Assembly: GCA_914767715.1 (NCBI GenBank)
Contig: OU612072.1
Location: forward strand, 25,048,001-25,112,000
Source of the DNA: Membranipora membranacea
Lineage: Eukaryota > Bryozoa > Gymnolaemata > Cheilostomatida > Membraniporidae
Length of the DNA: 64,000 bases
Reading direction: 5' to 3'
Shown here: in pieces, positions 1 to 12,600 of the stretch
How the letters are laid out: every line of letters starts with the position of its first letter
Position numbering within the stretch: position 1 is the stretch's first letter
The notes under the pieces: generated by a model
Told to the model about the DNA's origin: nothing
Seen by the model: the letters and a program-made list of their open reading frames with translations, nothing else
The model's database searches: none
Position numbers and translations under genes: made by a program

Positions 1-235
1 AAATTTCGCGAATAAATTGTTGAGATTACTGTTTGGGGGGGGGGGGGGGGTCCTGTAAGGAAAGATAGGAAAAGCAAAATAATAATAATAAACTTAGAAA
101 CGACCGCCTAGCCGAGACGATGGAGTGTAATTAACCACCGTCAGGGCATCCACAGTTAAATTTGCATAGCATTTTTTGAGATTACTGTCGAGGGGAGGGG
201 GGGGTGGTGTCCTGTAAAGAAAAACATTGAAATAC
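1..235. repeat. Short direct repeat with poly-G tracts
   Basis: A segment of about 60 bases with the order 'gagattactgt', G-run, 'tcctgtaa', A-rich tail occurs twice, at about 20-75 and 177-235. The first copy has an uninterrupted G-run of about 20 bases; the second has an interrupted one. No gene is visible here. G-runs of this length may be assembly-sensitive. Confidence 0.5.
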
Positions 236-489
236 GTAATGCACAGAAATAATGGAGTGAGTGTAATCACTATGAGGCACAGAATACACAATATTTCATG
301 GGCTGTTTGACATAATTTGGAAGCAAAGGAAGGAAAGAGCTATTGTTCAAACGAATGTGGGTACAGTTGTATATGGTGTGCGTGATGTGATATTGTCAAC
401 TGAATCCAGTTGTTTGTCTATAAGGTGTCAGTAATTGTACACAGCGGTTTATATAAGATCACTACTCTAAATAAGTTATAACATTAAAT

Positions 490-2290
490 TGGGACTTGGC
501 TCATGGCTAAATACGATTTACTATTTTGTGTATTCTGTGTTGATAGGAGAAGCGCCTCACATCGGTATTGACTGTGTCCCTAATTCCTCCCATCCTAGTA
601 TCATGCACACATTGATTGAGAGTAAATCGCTGTGGGTCAACACTAGCTTTGCCTGACATTATCCTGCTGTACATACGTATGTCTGCTGACTCTCCCCTAA
701 ATTTAAGTGTTTGCCAATTTTCAAGCAACATAGTAGCGGATATTCTATCATATTTAGGAATTTTATAACACCACCTAAAGGCTTTCCTATTAACAGCTTC
801 AATAAGTTTGATCAGTTTGTCTGTGTGGGGGGACCACACGATTGTAGCATACTCTAAGATCGGACCACAAAGTGATTTATAAACAGTTATTCTGGTAAGT
901 GTACCAGTTCTCTTCAATGATCTCATTAGCATGTGAAGGGTGTCATTAGCTTTTTTACAGATTTTAATTATGTGATTTTTAAAATTTAGTTTATGGTCAA
1001 TATTAACCCAAGATATTTGACAGTGTCAACAGAATTTAATTGGGTATTACTGATACAATATGATGGGCACGTAATGTTCGATGTAGAGCGTGTGATCCTC
1101 ATGGTTTCCCATTTAGAAGCATTAAAGTGCATTTGCCACATTTGAGACCATGATATAAGATTGTTGAGGTCAGTTTGAAGGTTAGACTGGTCACTATGGT
1201 TTTCGATGTTATGGTATAAAAGAGAGTTGTCAGCAAATAAGTTTAATGTACTGTGATAGATAGAGTCAGACATGTCATTAATGTAAATTAGGAAAAGAAG
1301 GGGGCCCAGAACAGAACCCTTGGGTACACCAGATGTGACAAGTTTAGATGAAGAGGTTACACCATTGACCGTTACACGATAAGATCGGTTTTCGAGCCAG
1401 CTTTTAATCCAGTTTCTTGTGTTTGGATGAATGCCTAGTTTGGCTATTTTAAACAGTAATTTGGGATGGGAAACAACATCAAATGCTTTGGAGAAGTCCA
1501 AGAAAATTGGGTCTAACGTGGACAGTGAGTCGTAGCTATTTACAAAATCAGTTATGGTATTTAGTAATTGGGTATCGCATCCGTGTTTATTACGAAAGCC
1601 AAGTTGATGCTCGTATAGGATCTGATGTTTGTCAAGATAGGCATGGATGTTGTGTGCAATAATGTGTTCAAGGTTTTTACATAAAATTGAAGTAAGAGAA
1701 ATGGGCCTGTAATTGAGGGGATCTGACTTAGAATTTTTCTTATGAACGGGGATCACATTGGCCTGTCTCCAGTCACTAGGGACTGTAGACGTTGTAATAG
1801 AGTACTGGTAAATTTTAGCAACAGCTTTGTAGATGCAGGGGGCAAGAAACTTCAGGAGTGCTGGCGAGAGATTATCAGGTCCTGTACTTTTAGTAGGGTC
1901 TAATTTATTGAGCAGACTGAAAACTCCGTTCTCATCGATTCGAATTTGGTCAGCTTGTAGGTGTTTGGGAGAAACTGGTGTGGGGAGGGTATTGTCGTCC
2001 ACAGTGAATACCGTTGTGAATGCCTCCACAAAACTCTCTGCAATGCCCTGGTCACCGCTGGTACCAACAATATTTTTGATGGTGTTATTTTGTCCTCTTT
2101 TATTGTTTATGAAGTTATAAAGTGGTTTTGGGTTTCCCTGGGCCAGTTTGTCACAAATGTGTTCATTCACATAATTGTTAAAATCATTGTTCGTGAGTTT
2201 TTTGCATTACCCATTACCTGACCCCACTGATAGTCAAGTTTGGATTTATCAATGTTGAATTTGTAGAGTTGTCAACCCTTTGAATACACT
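490..2290 (-). mobile_element. Degraded non-LTR retrotransposon (Jockey/CR1-like), reverse transcriptase part
   Basis: Two minus-strand reading frames, 2170-986 and 932-507, are consecutive pieces of one LINE ORF2. The first holds the reverse transcriptase: a 'KSTGPDNLSP' fingers motif, 'VIPVHKK', 'NYRPISLTS', 'LDFSKAFD' with its catalytic Asp, and 'GVPKGSVLGPLLFLIYIND'. The catalytic box that should read F/YADD is 'LFADNS', so the second catalytic Asp is Asn and the enzyme would be inactive. The second frame carries the thumb-like C-terminal region ('ILEYATIVWSPH'). A frameshift separates the two pieces near 932-986. Coding similarity fades near 2290, so the element is 5' truncated: no endonuclease or ORF1 is present. 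Family level (Jockey versus CR1) is inferred from motif style only. Confidence 0.85.
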
Positions 2291-2905
2291 TGTTTGTTTT
2301 CTCACTATGCTGCAGCGATTTTGTAGAAGAGATCATTGTTACTTAGTGATCAGTTTGACCTTGAACTCAGTTGGGAAAGTGAAAGTGAATAGAGAATTTT
2401 CTCTTTCCCCAAGTCCACTCAGTTGTATTGATAAATCAATCACAGGTTACAGGGCAAGAGTCAGGCAACGCTATTGATCATATTTGGAATTGCACCAAAT
2501 TCAGTGTTTCATATTCTGAAACACTGAATTCAGCCCTATGAGCTAATAATGTTGCTAAATTATAAACTTTTTTGTATTCCTCATTCTCTCCCCAAAGACA
2601 AAGACATAGATAGGGCTGTCGCATTCATAGCTATGTAGGCCTATGTATGTGAGTTATTATCATTTGATTTGATTGAGGATGTTAGTCAGTAAGTCTTGCT
2701 TGCTTCCTTCATTGTTAGATTGTTTGCAAAAACATAGCCATCATCGAATTGAAGTTGAATCAAGGAGTAAAAGAGTCGATCAAGGATCCTTGACTCAATG
2801 GACTGGTTGAATCATTCACAGACAGTGGTTATTCTTAAGTATCTCATTGGGGTGGATGACTGCACTCACACCACAGTTAATGAGTGTGGCTTATATTTTA
2901 AACAG
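2291..2905. other. Non-coding stretch
   Basis: No convincing exon, RNA gene or transposon end was seen here. The short reading frames present have no recognisable protein features. Confidence 0.4.
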
Positions 2906-3087
2906 TTAATGCTAGACCCTAGCACAGCATTACTTATTGATATAGTATTTTTAAACAACCCAATGGGCCCACTACACTGCAGTGTACTAACTGAGTTAGT
3001 ACATACACTGCAGTGTAGTGGGCAAAATTGAGTTTAATGCTAGATCTGAAGCACAGCATTACTTATTGATTATAAATGCTGTGCTAC
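2906..3087. repeat. Nested inverted repeats (hairpin-forming)
   Basis: Arms at 2967-2992 and 2994-3022 are nearly perfect reverse complements, beginning 'gcccactacactgcagtgta'; each arm also contains the self-complementary 'tacactgcagtgta'. This hairpin is flanked by two direct copies of a block ending 'agcacagcattacttattga' (2906-2941 and 3032-3069). The right-hand block is itself followed by 'aatgctgtgct', which can pair back with 'agcacagcatt'. It has the look of a small foldback or MITE remnant; no transposase is nearby. Confidence 0.7.
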
Positions 3088-3758
3088 AGGCCTAGAATTA
3101 TGGTAGTAGCTTGCCCTGACATGATAATGACCTGTCCACTCGCAAAGCTAGATGGTATACCTAGTGTACTCATCTGCATGGGAGGGGTTTTACTCTTCAA
3201 GTCAGTTTTGTACCATGAGGCCTATACTGTTGAATAGATCCGAGGAACTAACTCCTTGATAGAACTGTAGGCTTATCCCGCAGTCACACTAACAATGATT
3301 GATCATTAACCTTTCCGTTGTTGTTCTGTATGTACTGAATTGGAAAACATTCATATAATCATTTAACCAATATGCATGGTGGCTCCCGTTCAGTTCTGAA
3401 AGGACATCTTGACCTTTATCTTGTTGTAAGACAGTCTTAAGACGTTGTAGAGCAGCCTTGGGACGTTTTATGACGCTGAGAGGTAGTCTTAAGACGTTGT
3501 GGGACTGTCTTGAAGCCTAATGCATGGACAACCACAAACAAAATACTAGAGTGGATATCAACACGCCCAAACCTTTGATTTTATGGAACTGATGTTATGT
3601 ACCTTTTAGAAATAGGTTAGTTTTGTAATGTTGCATTTGATCAGAGACAAATCATGAGCTTTTTATTACCTGTTCATGTTAACACAAGCAATGTCCTCAG
3701 CAAAACAAACCTGTACTCACTGAGGACATCTCTCTGTCTAAATTAACAGATTTATAAT
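3088..3758. other. Non-coding stretch
   Basis: Nothing recognisable as a gene. A short imperfect repeat of 'agtcttaagacgttgt' occurs around 3431-3510. Confidence 0.4.
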
Positions 3759-4237
3759 CATAGACTTAATAATAAACCTAGGCAGGGCACTATATACAGC
3801 TGAAGTGAGGCACTTAATTGTGGGGCGACGTAACGTCATTGGAAGGTGTAGAATGAATGATACTATTAATGATTTACTTTCCATAAACCAGGTTTTTGTT
3901 CACAACTCTATCAATTTTTATCGGGTTTTGAATTTTAAAATTGCTTCACAATCAGCAGCATCTTGTTATCCACTTCATGCTATTTTTTCTTCAAAATATT
4001 GTTTTACCTTAAATTAGTATCAAACTCAAGACAAGCTGCTCAGTCTATCGTAATTTTCAAACTCACAATCCGATCAAAACTGATCGAGTTTTTGACAAAA
4101 ACCTGGATTTTGGACAGTAAATCCACGATAGCATCATTGCTTCTACACCTTCCAATGACGTTATGTTGCCCGCAATTAAAGGCCTCAATGCTAATGCTCC
4201 ATATAGTGTCCTGTCTAGGTTTATTATTAAGTCTATG
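3759..4237. mobile_element. MITE family A, copy 1
   Basis: The element begins 'catagacttaataataaa' and ends with the exact reverse complement. Similarity between the two ends continues inward for about 180 bases on each side (for example 'aatccaggttttt'-type blocks facing each other), leaving a short centre. Its length of 479 bp, the long inverted ends and the lack of coding capacity fit a non-autonomous DNA transposon. A related copy lies at 6605-7080. A target-site duplication is not clear ('ttataa'-like bases flank both sides). Confidence 0.8.
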
Positions 4238-4698
4238 TTTATAACACACTTCAGACTTACAAACAGGTAAAAGTCCACATATTAGGGAGGAGTTTGATTT
4301 AAACTTTGCTCCGCAATGGCTTTGAGGCTGAAGAAATTAGACTGGTGATTCTTGTTTTAGAACTTGTGGACATCTCTGCAGAGGTCATACATTTACTGCC
4401 TCTGTGAACCTACCTTGGCTTCCATGAAACCTAGACTATTTATTGTTGTAACGTCTCGCTCACTAGTAATAGAAGCTTTGAAACTGTCCCGGTCTAACTT
4501 TCCTCGTAGGCCAAAGCTGTTATTAACAACATCCAATTTGAACTTGAGTGTTCAGCTGGCCAAGTACTTATGTGACATAATACGATGAACCTGATCTACC
4601 ATGCTTTTAACAAAAACCAAACATTTTACAAACTTGTCTTTATTTGACCTCTACCTTATTATTGTTGTAGGGAGAAGTTTTAGTCTCTAATTCTTCAA

Positions 4699-7600
4699 AT
4701 GGAATCGCTTGCAATTGACGGTTTCTCTCGCGGGAGTGTGGAGAAAATCCAGCATCTACTCGGTGAAGCCAAACGGTACAAAGAAGAAGGGAACGAGAAA
4801 TATCAGTCTAAACAGTATATAAAAGCTATTAGATGTTATCATAAATCTCTACTGTTTCTCAAGAGTATAACACAAGGTCAGTCCAAGGTCATCAAAGGTC
4901 ATCAAAGGTTCAAGACTACCCAAAGACCAACCTTACGTTCAAGTTTTGTTTGATTTCCCCCATCAATAATTCATGCGAAGTAGAGCATTGACTTTGTTTA
5001 CCACGTAAATCTAACAAAACTTTATCATAAGTAACTGCCTGATTATAACATGCATTGGTCTTTGGGTAGTCTTTAGGTCAAACCATTATTGTATGTCATG
5101 AATATTAGTGTAAAAATTGAATGAATGCCTCTAAAGCTCGATCGTGACCCCAGAGGAGTTGAGTTTTTTTTCGAAGGCAGGAAATTTTGCCCTTTCCAAC
5201 ATGCTCAAGATAATAAATGATATGGCTAGCTCATATTTACTCCCTCAAATATTCTTCCATCATAGCTAGCTCAAATCAGTGCTAGCTAAAATTAAGTCAC
5301 CTCGGGGTTGCTAAACTTACCTCAAACCGAAATTTACTCCTCTTGGAAACAACGCTGCCAGCGGCAATGTGACTCAGCAGCAAATGTTATGCTCCTCTAT
5401 TTATATCATGGCCTGAAGATTTTTCTTGCAATATAGTATATAGTATATATACTGACATAGGAGACAATAAACCAGAATGGCTAGTTATAGGCCTACTGTC
5501 CTGGTTAGAGTCATGTAGCGATGGTGTTTTTTGTTGGCAAGATGACTGACCCATATGGATTTCCCGTGAAGACTTAAAACTGATGATAAAGTACACAGCC
5601 TAGACTCTAGGCTGTGTACTCTGTCATTGGTTTCTTGGTTGTCTCAAGCCCTGGCTCCTATCTCCTATGACTACCATGTGATATTTAAAAATCACTATAC
5701 AAATTTGCTGTCAGTATCCAATATGGAAGGAATCACATATGATCATTTTGTCACTCAAATTAAATTGTTACTCAAGGCAATAAGTTATTTGCTAAAGATT
5801 CTTGTGTTCAACTCAGTTTTTTTGAGGAATAGTATCTGGCTTCCTTTGTTCTTTGAGCTCCAAGCTAAAATCTTTTAGTGGTACATTTTTGCAAGACCAG
5901 TTTATTATATCTAATACTCTGTTCGATCGCCTCCTCTTGTGTCCTGTAGTATCTGACCATATTGACATTTCATACCTGTAGCTGCCTGTCATTGTCATAT
6001 ACATATATATTATATATATGTTCGGGTCAGATGCTTGTTACTGCAAGTATCGGTACCTGACATCTTTCAGCCAAATATCCCATCCAATGTATCATGTGAT
6101 TACGGTGACACATTAATCATCGTATTGTCTAGGTAACTTTACTTATGAGTTATAAAAAAATTTGAAGAACGGTTATTTTTTAAGTTAAAAAAAGATACCT
6201 ATCCTAAAGCAGGGTAAATATGGTCTTTGCCAACCATTTTCCCCTAGCAAAAAACTGGGAACAGCTCCAATAGTATATCCAATATAATACTTCAGGTGAG
6301 TTGATTGATATAACATTTTGGGCTGGTCCCTTTGATGTAGACAAAAATTCACAATTATATGAAGACCTAATAATCTCTTGTCCAAAGAAAACAGAATCAA
6401 ACTTTCATATCTAACTCTCACAGCCCTTTTATCTCACAGGCCAGGACTCAGTGGGGATGGTGCTCGGATTTAATCAGAGGGAAGCCTTACCTAATGACAT
6501 ACAGCAAACTATATCTAAACTATCGAGAGACTGTCACAATAACCTTGCAGGTGAGTCTACCTACAATACGCAAAATAACTAGATCCTTCTTAGACCTGCT
6601 CTAACCTAGACTTAATAATAAACCTAGACAGGACACTATATGGAGCATTAGCATTGAGGTACTGAGGCAGTTAATTGTGGGCAACGTAACAACATTGGAA
6701 GGTGCAGAAACAATGATGCTATCAAACTACCAAAATCCAGGTTTTTTGGTCCAATAACTTGATAAATTTGGATCAGAATTTGCGTTTGAAAATTCCAGTA
6801 CACTTAGCAGCTTATCCTGAACAGTTTGATTCTAATTTTAAACAAAACAAATTTTTTTAATAAGAAATGGGATAACATTGACAACAAGATTTTGCTGATG
6901 GTCAAGTAAATTTAAAATTCTATATCCGATCAAAATTGATCAAGTTATGAACAAAAAACTTGAATTTTGGACAGTAAAGCGATGATAGCATCATTGTTTC
7001 TACACCTTCCGATGACGTTACGTCGCTCACAATCAAATGCCCCACTTCAGCTGTATATGTTGTCCTGTTTGGGTTTCATTCAATGAAAAAGTGTTTTGTA
7101 CATTTTCGGAATTGTCTTATTATGTTCAAAGAGAGGACAACTTGAAATTTAACTCCTAATTTTAACTGTTTTGGTTCGACAGAATTGCATGATATCATGA
7201 TATAATTTTGACGCATGACGATTAATAGAACATAATATTAGGCAATTAGATTCATAAATGATTTATTTAATGCACTGAGGACTCGGACTAGCAAAAGATA
7301 TGCATCATAATTGTGTGGCTAAATTAGTTGATGAGTCTTGATTATTGCTATGATAATTTAATTGATCAGAAAACACACTACCGTAATCCCTCACCTATAG
7401 ATCGCCGACGTATAAGTGAAGGCGGCTATAAAAGAGTAGTATATAGACGCGACTATCATTTGAAGCATTATTATATTTAGTTTGGACCAAAACCTCTCAC
7501 AATCACCGAAGATGAATAGCTCAGTGTTAGAGCGTTCGACTTGTAAACATGGAGTTGTGAGTTCGAAACCCACTGAGGACAGTTTTTTTCCCAAAACTAC

Positions 7601-9687
7601 TTAGTTCATTTGTAGTGAGTGTAGTGTAGTGAGTGTCTTAGAGTGGTGGGGTGTCTTATAGCTGTGGGGTGTCTTATAGCTGGAGCGTTTTTATTTTTTC
7701 TGAGGGGGGTGATTCACTTATAAGTCCGGTGACTTATAGGTGAGGGATTACGGTATATAAAAGCTACTGCTGGTGAAGGCACCTCAATCCTTTAGACTCC
7801 AGATAATTCCAGGGACTTCAGCAATGGCTTGAATGTCTTGATAGACCAGCCTCTACATCTAGTTGGAAAGGCTTCGATCTAAAATTTCAAAATATTCAGA
7901 CTTTATTCTGCGCTCTTACTTTTATTTTTTTGCACCTCAGTCGATTTAACTTTTGTTTTTCAGCTAGCATAATGTGCAAAGAGACCCCAGATTACAACAA
8001 AGTAATAAAATACTGTGATTTAGTGTTAGAAGATCAGCCTAACAACGCCAAGGCTTACTTCAGGAAGGGCGTATCTCAGTATCAACTCAAAGACTTTGAC
8101 AAATCACTTAAAAACTTCCTATCTGCTAAAGAACACATGTTAACTCCAGGTAAGAGAGGACTTGTGTCGTGTTAGTGATGAAAGATATCAGAATATTTGT
8201 ACAGATAAAATGTCACTATCTGAAACATCGAGTGTAAATTGACAATAAATCCTCGAGGCAGTGCTACATTTCACATAGGTCTATGGTACATCTGACTGTT
8301 CTGTAGGAATCCTCGAGACAGTGCTACATTTCACATAGGTCTATGCTACATCTGACTGTTCTGTAGGAATCCTCGAGACAGTGCTACATTTCACATAGGT
8401 CTATGTTACATCTGACTGTTCTGTAGGCCTGCTAAATTTCACATAGGTCTATGTTACATCTGACTGTTCTGTAGGCCTATGGGTTTGCAATTTCTCAAAC
8501 CTCCTGGCTTTTGCTGAGTAATTGATAAATCGCCTGACTGAGTGGTGATAATAATATATTCCTTGATTGATGCCTTCAGTTCTGAAAAATTAAACTTCAT
8601 TCTTTTAGATTAAAGCCCTTGAAGTTTGGTTCGAGTTACTTTCTATGGAAAACTAATTTAACTAGTTTTGGCATCAACAGAAATTTCCCGGATGTTCACT
8701 GATCTAGAAGTTCTTACAGATTTCTACATTTACCTTTTTACTTATCGGTTCAGATATTATGATATCGTGCAGCCGAAGATTCCTGCATTTTAAGTTACTT
8801 CCCCTTTGAGCCATCGTCCGTTAACCAGTAGTTCAGTCCTAATATAAATGGATGCAAAATTGATTTGACTGGTCACCACAGCCCACTGATAGGACAGTCT
8901 CCAAGACTCTAACTGATTGCTGTTGCTCTAGGGTTTATCAAAGTAGAGTTTACTTCAGCGAGATTAGGTAAATGATAATTTGAGCGAGCAATGATATTAG
9001 CTATCTGTGGTCAGAGCTTATATATAATAGAATCGGCTAGCATTGAATTTCACTGATACATTCATGTGGGCAATACCAAACTCTTCCTCCTTAGAATACT
9101 ATACTCTTCTAGGGTACCTTACATACCAAAAATATCGAAACTTATCAAGCTGTCTGCTCTTGATCATAAAGAATTCTCAGAAGACGACTCCAAATTATTG
9201 TTGCATTTCTGTTGCTTCGAGATAAATTCAAGTAACAAAGTACTCTTTTAAAAACAATTTGGGGATAAATTCTAAAATTAGACATTCAGTTTGCTTGTTT
9301 TAGTTTGAATCATTGTTGGAATGTGATCAGACTTTTAAGTGGAGTTGAGCGTGGCGTTTTCATTTAGTACATGTGAACAAGTGCCAGCTAATCAAGCTAG
9401 ATTCCATCGCTCACAACTAAAAAACTTGTGCATATTCACAAATTAACAACTGTTTCTTACCTTTCTTATAGACTGGTAGTGGTCACTGTGCCAAGATAAC
9501 CAATAATAATGATTGCCCCAGAAATACAAACTTATACATAATCACATGTTACACTAAATCTTCTAATATCTTGTTTACAGATCCGCAGGTACAGAAGTAT
9601 ATAGACCTCTGTCATCAGGCTATAAGGAAGCAGGATCAGGGACTCAAAGAGACGTATCAGAATATGTTCAAAAACATGGCAGTGTAG
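4699..9687 (+). CDS. TTC9C: Tetratricopeptide repeat protein of the TTC9 family (TTC9C-like)
   Basis: Four exons with consensus splice sites: 4699-4876, 6440-6550, 7964-8149 and 9581-9687, giving 582 nt and 193 aa; all three introns interrupt codons after base 1. The start ATG opens the first exon and TAG closes the last. Exon 1 holds the first TPR ('YKEEGNEKYQSKQYIKAIRC', about residues 27-46). Exon 2 ends in 'DCHNNLA', matching the 'DCYNNLAACLLQ' signature of TTC9 proteins. Exon 3 holds the second and third TPR helices ('PNNAKAYFRKGVSQYQLKDF'). The C-terminus 'ETYQNMFKN' parallels the end of vertebrate TTC9C, which has about 170 residues. TPRs are protein-interaction scaffolds; the partner cannot be told from sequence. 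Introns 2 and 3 carry transposons and a tandem repeat. A possible poly(A) signal AATAAA lies near 10341. Confidence 0.9.
6605..7080. mobile_element. MITE family A, copy 2 (in TTC9C-like intron 2)
   Basis: This segment shares the left end 'ctagacttaataataaac', the internal 'cattggaaggtg' block and the mirrored 'caccttccgatgacgtta' block with the element at 3759-4237. Its right end has diverged ('tgggtttcattc'), so it is an older or damaged copy. No coding capacity. Confidence 0.75.
7381..7753. mobile_element. Mariner-like MITE carrying a tRNA-like core
   Basis: The ends are inverted repeats: 'ccgtaatccctcacctata' at 7381 and its reverse complement ending at 7753. Both sides are flanked by the dinucleotide TA, as expected for Tc1/mariner-type insertion. 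Inside, about 7510-7580, is a tRNA-like stretch with an A box ('tagctcagtgttagagc') and a B box ('gagttcgaaaccc') followed by a T-run. A related core is found in the element at 46449-46861. No transposase. It sits in intron 2 of the TTC9C-like gene. Confidence 0.75.
8248..8480. repeat. 60-bp tandem repeat in TTC9C-like intron 3
   Basis: A unit of about 60 bases beginning 'aatcctcgaggcagtgctac' and ending 'actgttctgtagg' is repeated three times, followed by a shortened unit lacking the first part. Units differ at only a few positions, so the array is young. It is intronic and is not a CRISPR: there are no unique spacers. Confidence 0.85.
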
Positions 9688-12600
9688 AGTGACGAATATG
9701 TCGGTGTGTAGCTGCTAGTTTTAAACTCAGGGTGCCCTAAGTGACACCTGATCTGTGACGCTCGTTATTTTGGCTCAAGGGCTATATAAAACTGCCTGGT
9801 GCTCATTACCCAGTGGTGTTATATTTAAACTCTGTGAAATGGTTAGTATGAGAGCCTCTTTATTGCGGGCTCTAGACTCACTACGCTGTGTCGCTGACAG
9901 ACAATAACACAATACTTATTGTTTTCAAACTTCTGACAATATCATATTCCTTACTTGGCCTATCATTAGTACAATAACCATTCATTCAGAGCCGTGCTAT
10001 GTATATGTATAAAACCATCCAAGGGTTATCAAGCATCAGTCCTGCAGGCAAATATAAAAGCTTTCAACATATCACTATCAAATTTTCAGGACTGTTGCAT
10101 TGTGGGATACTTACTTTGTTTTTTTCTGCTCCATTGTAATGATTTGTAAAAGATATTCTGATTATTCATTGCCATACCTGCCCATATTTACAATTAACAA
10201 ACAGTGGCTGACTGACAAGGAATAATTTTTTTAGAAGATGCATCAGCACCTATTTCACTCAAGAGGAGCAGGGGAGATAATTGATTACTCCTCCCTTATT
10301 TTTTAGTTTTTGTTCAGTGTATTCTCATGTCACTAAACCCAAATAAAACAGGCATCAGCCCACTGGAATAGACCATTTTTAATTACTAGCTTCACTTAGC
10401 AATAATGTGGCATCTTTAATATTCTAAAAGCATGGCTATGTTATTTTGAGGGGTGTCAATTCAAATTCAAAACCTTTATAGGTCTTCAATACGAATTCAC
10501 AGATTTGTATTTGGTTAATTTGGTCCTCCAGGGTCAAACAAAGGGTAGGATATTTAGGTGCTGAATAACATGAACACATCAGTATCAAAAGCTTGAATCA
10601 GCCAAGTTGTTTACAAATTAGATTACATCCATGGATACACTGTGGGGAATTTCAGTCTTTGACTGTTGCATATATTAAACACTGAGGACACATGCTATTC
10701 ATACATGCTATTCATACATTCAATCCCCTCACTATATTTTGTCTGTTCTAATAATCCCTTATAAATGCTACGACTGTAACTATATTTAGCAAGCTTACAC
10801 CCCTACCATCCTACAACTTGACACTTCATGTTTGCTAGCAGACTAAACCAAACATGTACAATTATTCACCAAAAATCAAATCATAGTTAATCGAACACAT
10901 TTTTATGCCTGGCTGGTAACCTTGTTTTAAACTAACGTCTTCGACTGGCAGGTTGCCGTCAAGCCTTACTCGTTCATCAGACCAAATTGGAGATGGGGAA
11001 TAATTAAGCCAAGCCAATGCTGGCTATCTTGACAAGATAGAATTTCCCGACATCACATCCTGCACTACAGTGAGATGAGAATGTACAACTCCAGTAATTT
11101 TGAAAACAAGCCCTTGGTCTTCAGTGTATTTTGCTGAAGTCAAGAATAGTGTCTTATCGGTTAAATGTGTTCCAGCTTGTAACAGATGATCTGGTGCCGT
11201 TTGTGGATGGTTTGACGCCATCTGCTACTATGAATTGCCAACTCGCTGCATTGGCAGCAATCGACTGGTGAAGACATGCATGGTTTATGTGTATCAATGA
11301 AGTATATTTTTATGAACTGCGGATTCAAAAAAAAAATCTACCGTTAACGTAGTGAAACTGAAGCTTGAATAAATTTGCTGAGGCAGCAAATTTCTTGAAC
11401 CTAACTTTCGTAAATGATAGATTGTATTCAATTACGGCAGCAATTTCACTAAATTGTTCAATTTTTGGAACTTTTTTTGCCATTTATTGCATTTCTCAGA
11501 AAAATAAGGAAGGTAATCTGACAAGTTGTCAATGTTAGCGTAATGTAAATGTATTATGTCAAGATATCAGTCTCAGTTCGATAGATAAGTTGTCCTGATG
11601 AGATAACTTCTAGCCGATACATGCTCCTAACACACACTCCATATACCATGACAGCCACACTGTGCTTAGGCCATTCCTGCTAGCAGTACAACAGCAGAAA
11701 GATGGCGGAGTATCTTCATCGTCGGTAAATACAGAGTATATGCAGTTATATCAAACAGTTGTGCCAAAACGTTAAAGCAAGCAGTGCGGCCGATAGTGAG
11801 CATAGACTACACAAATATCTGCCCAAGTCTAGCAGAGGCTGCCGCTACAGTAGGCTCAAAGACACAGGGTCAAGTTAATTAAATGGAAATTTCTTGTACA
11901 GTAGTTTCAATGTGCAGGAAATATGTGATTTTAAATTAAGGGATGACCTGCATTTATAAATGTTTGGTTGATTTTGCTTTTCTCAAATTTAGATTTGAGT
12001 GAGACTTCCCTCAGCTGGTTGGAAGGCCCTTATTACAGTGTAAAAATGGATGATGAATTTCAAATATTTACCCACAACTGAACTGCACAGTAATGAGATA
12101 TAACCTATCCAGTTAAGTATTGTTCTCAGTTGGTGCAGATAAGCGGGTGAAGAAGTCTTCAGGTTTTGATTCAACATAGTGGAGACTTTGGCTTTATATA
12201 TGTATCAGTACCGGACATTCTGGCTGAGGTCATAGATGGATGTCATGTTATTTATTGCTTGATTGTGCTCCGACCTCCATGTCTAAATTGATGATACTTT
12301 AATAGCCAACGTCAGTTTGATTTACTATACATGCATTCTGGTATTATGCGTTGCTCGCTTGTGAATTCCAATCCCCCTCCCCCCCCCCTCCGCAAAGCTG
12401 ATGATAGTTTAAAAGCTAGAGTAGGATTTCGGAGCGCTTCGCAAAAACAAATAGCGCTTTTTGAGATTTAATTGATATGACCGCAGGTTCTCCCTAAGGA
12501 ACAGAACTAGGGTACAGTGTGTGGCTGTTTTATGTTAATGATCTTGATGTTGTTTATTAGTAAGTTGTGAAGTAGATTGAGGACAGCAAATGCTACAATC

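Noticed and set aside
8248-8480. CRISPR-like array
   Set aside because: The repeats are contiguous with no unique spacers, in a eukaryotic intron; it is an ordinary tandem repeat.
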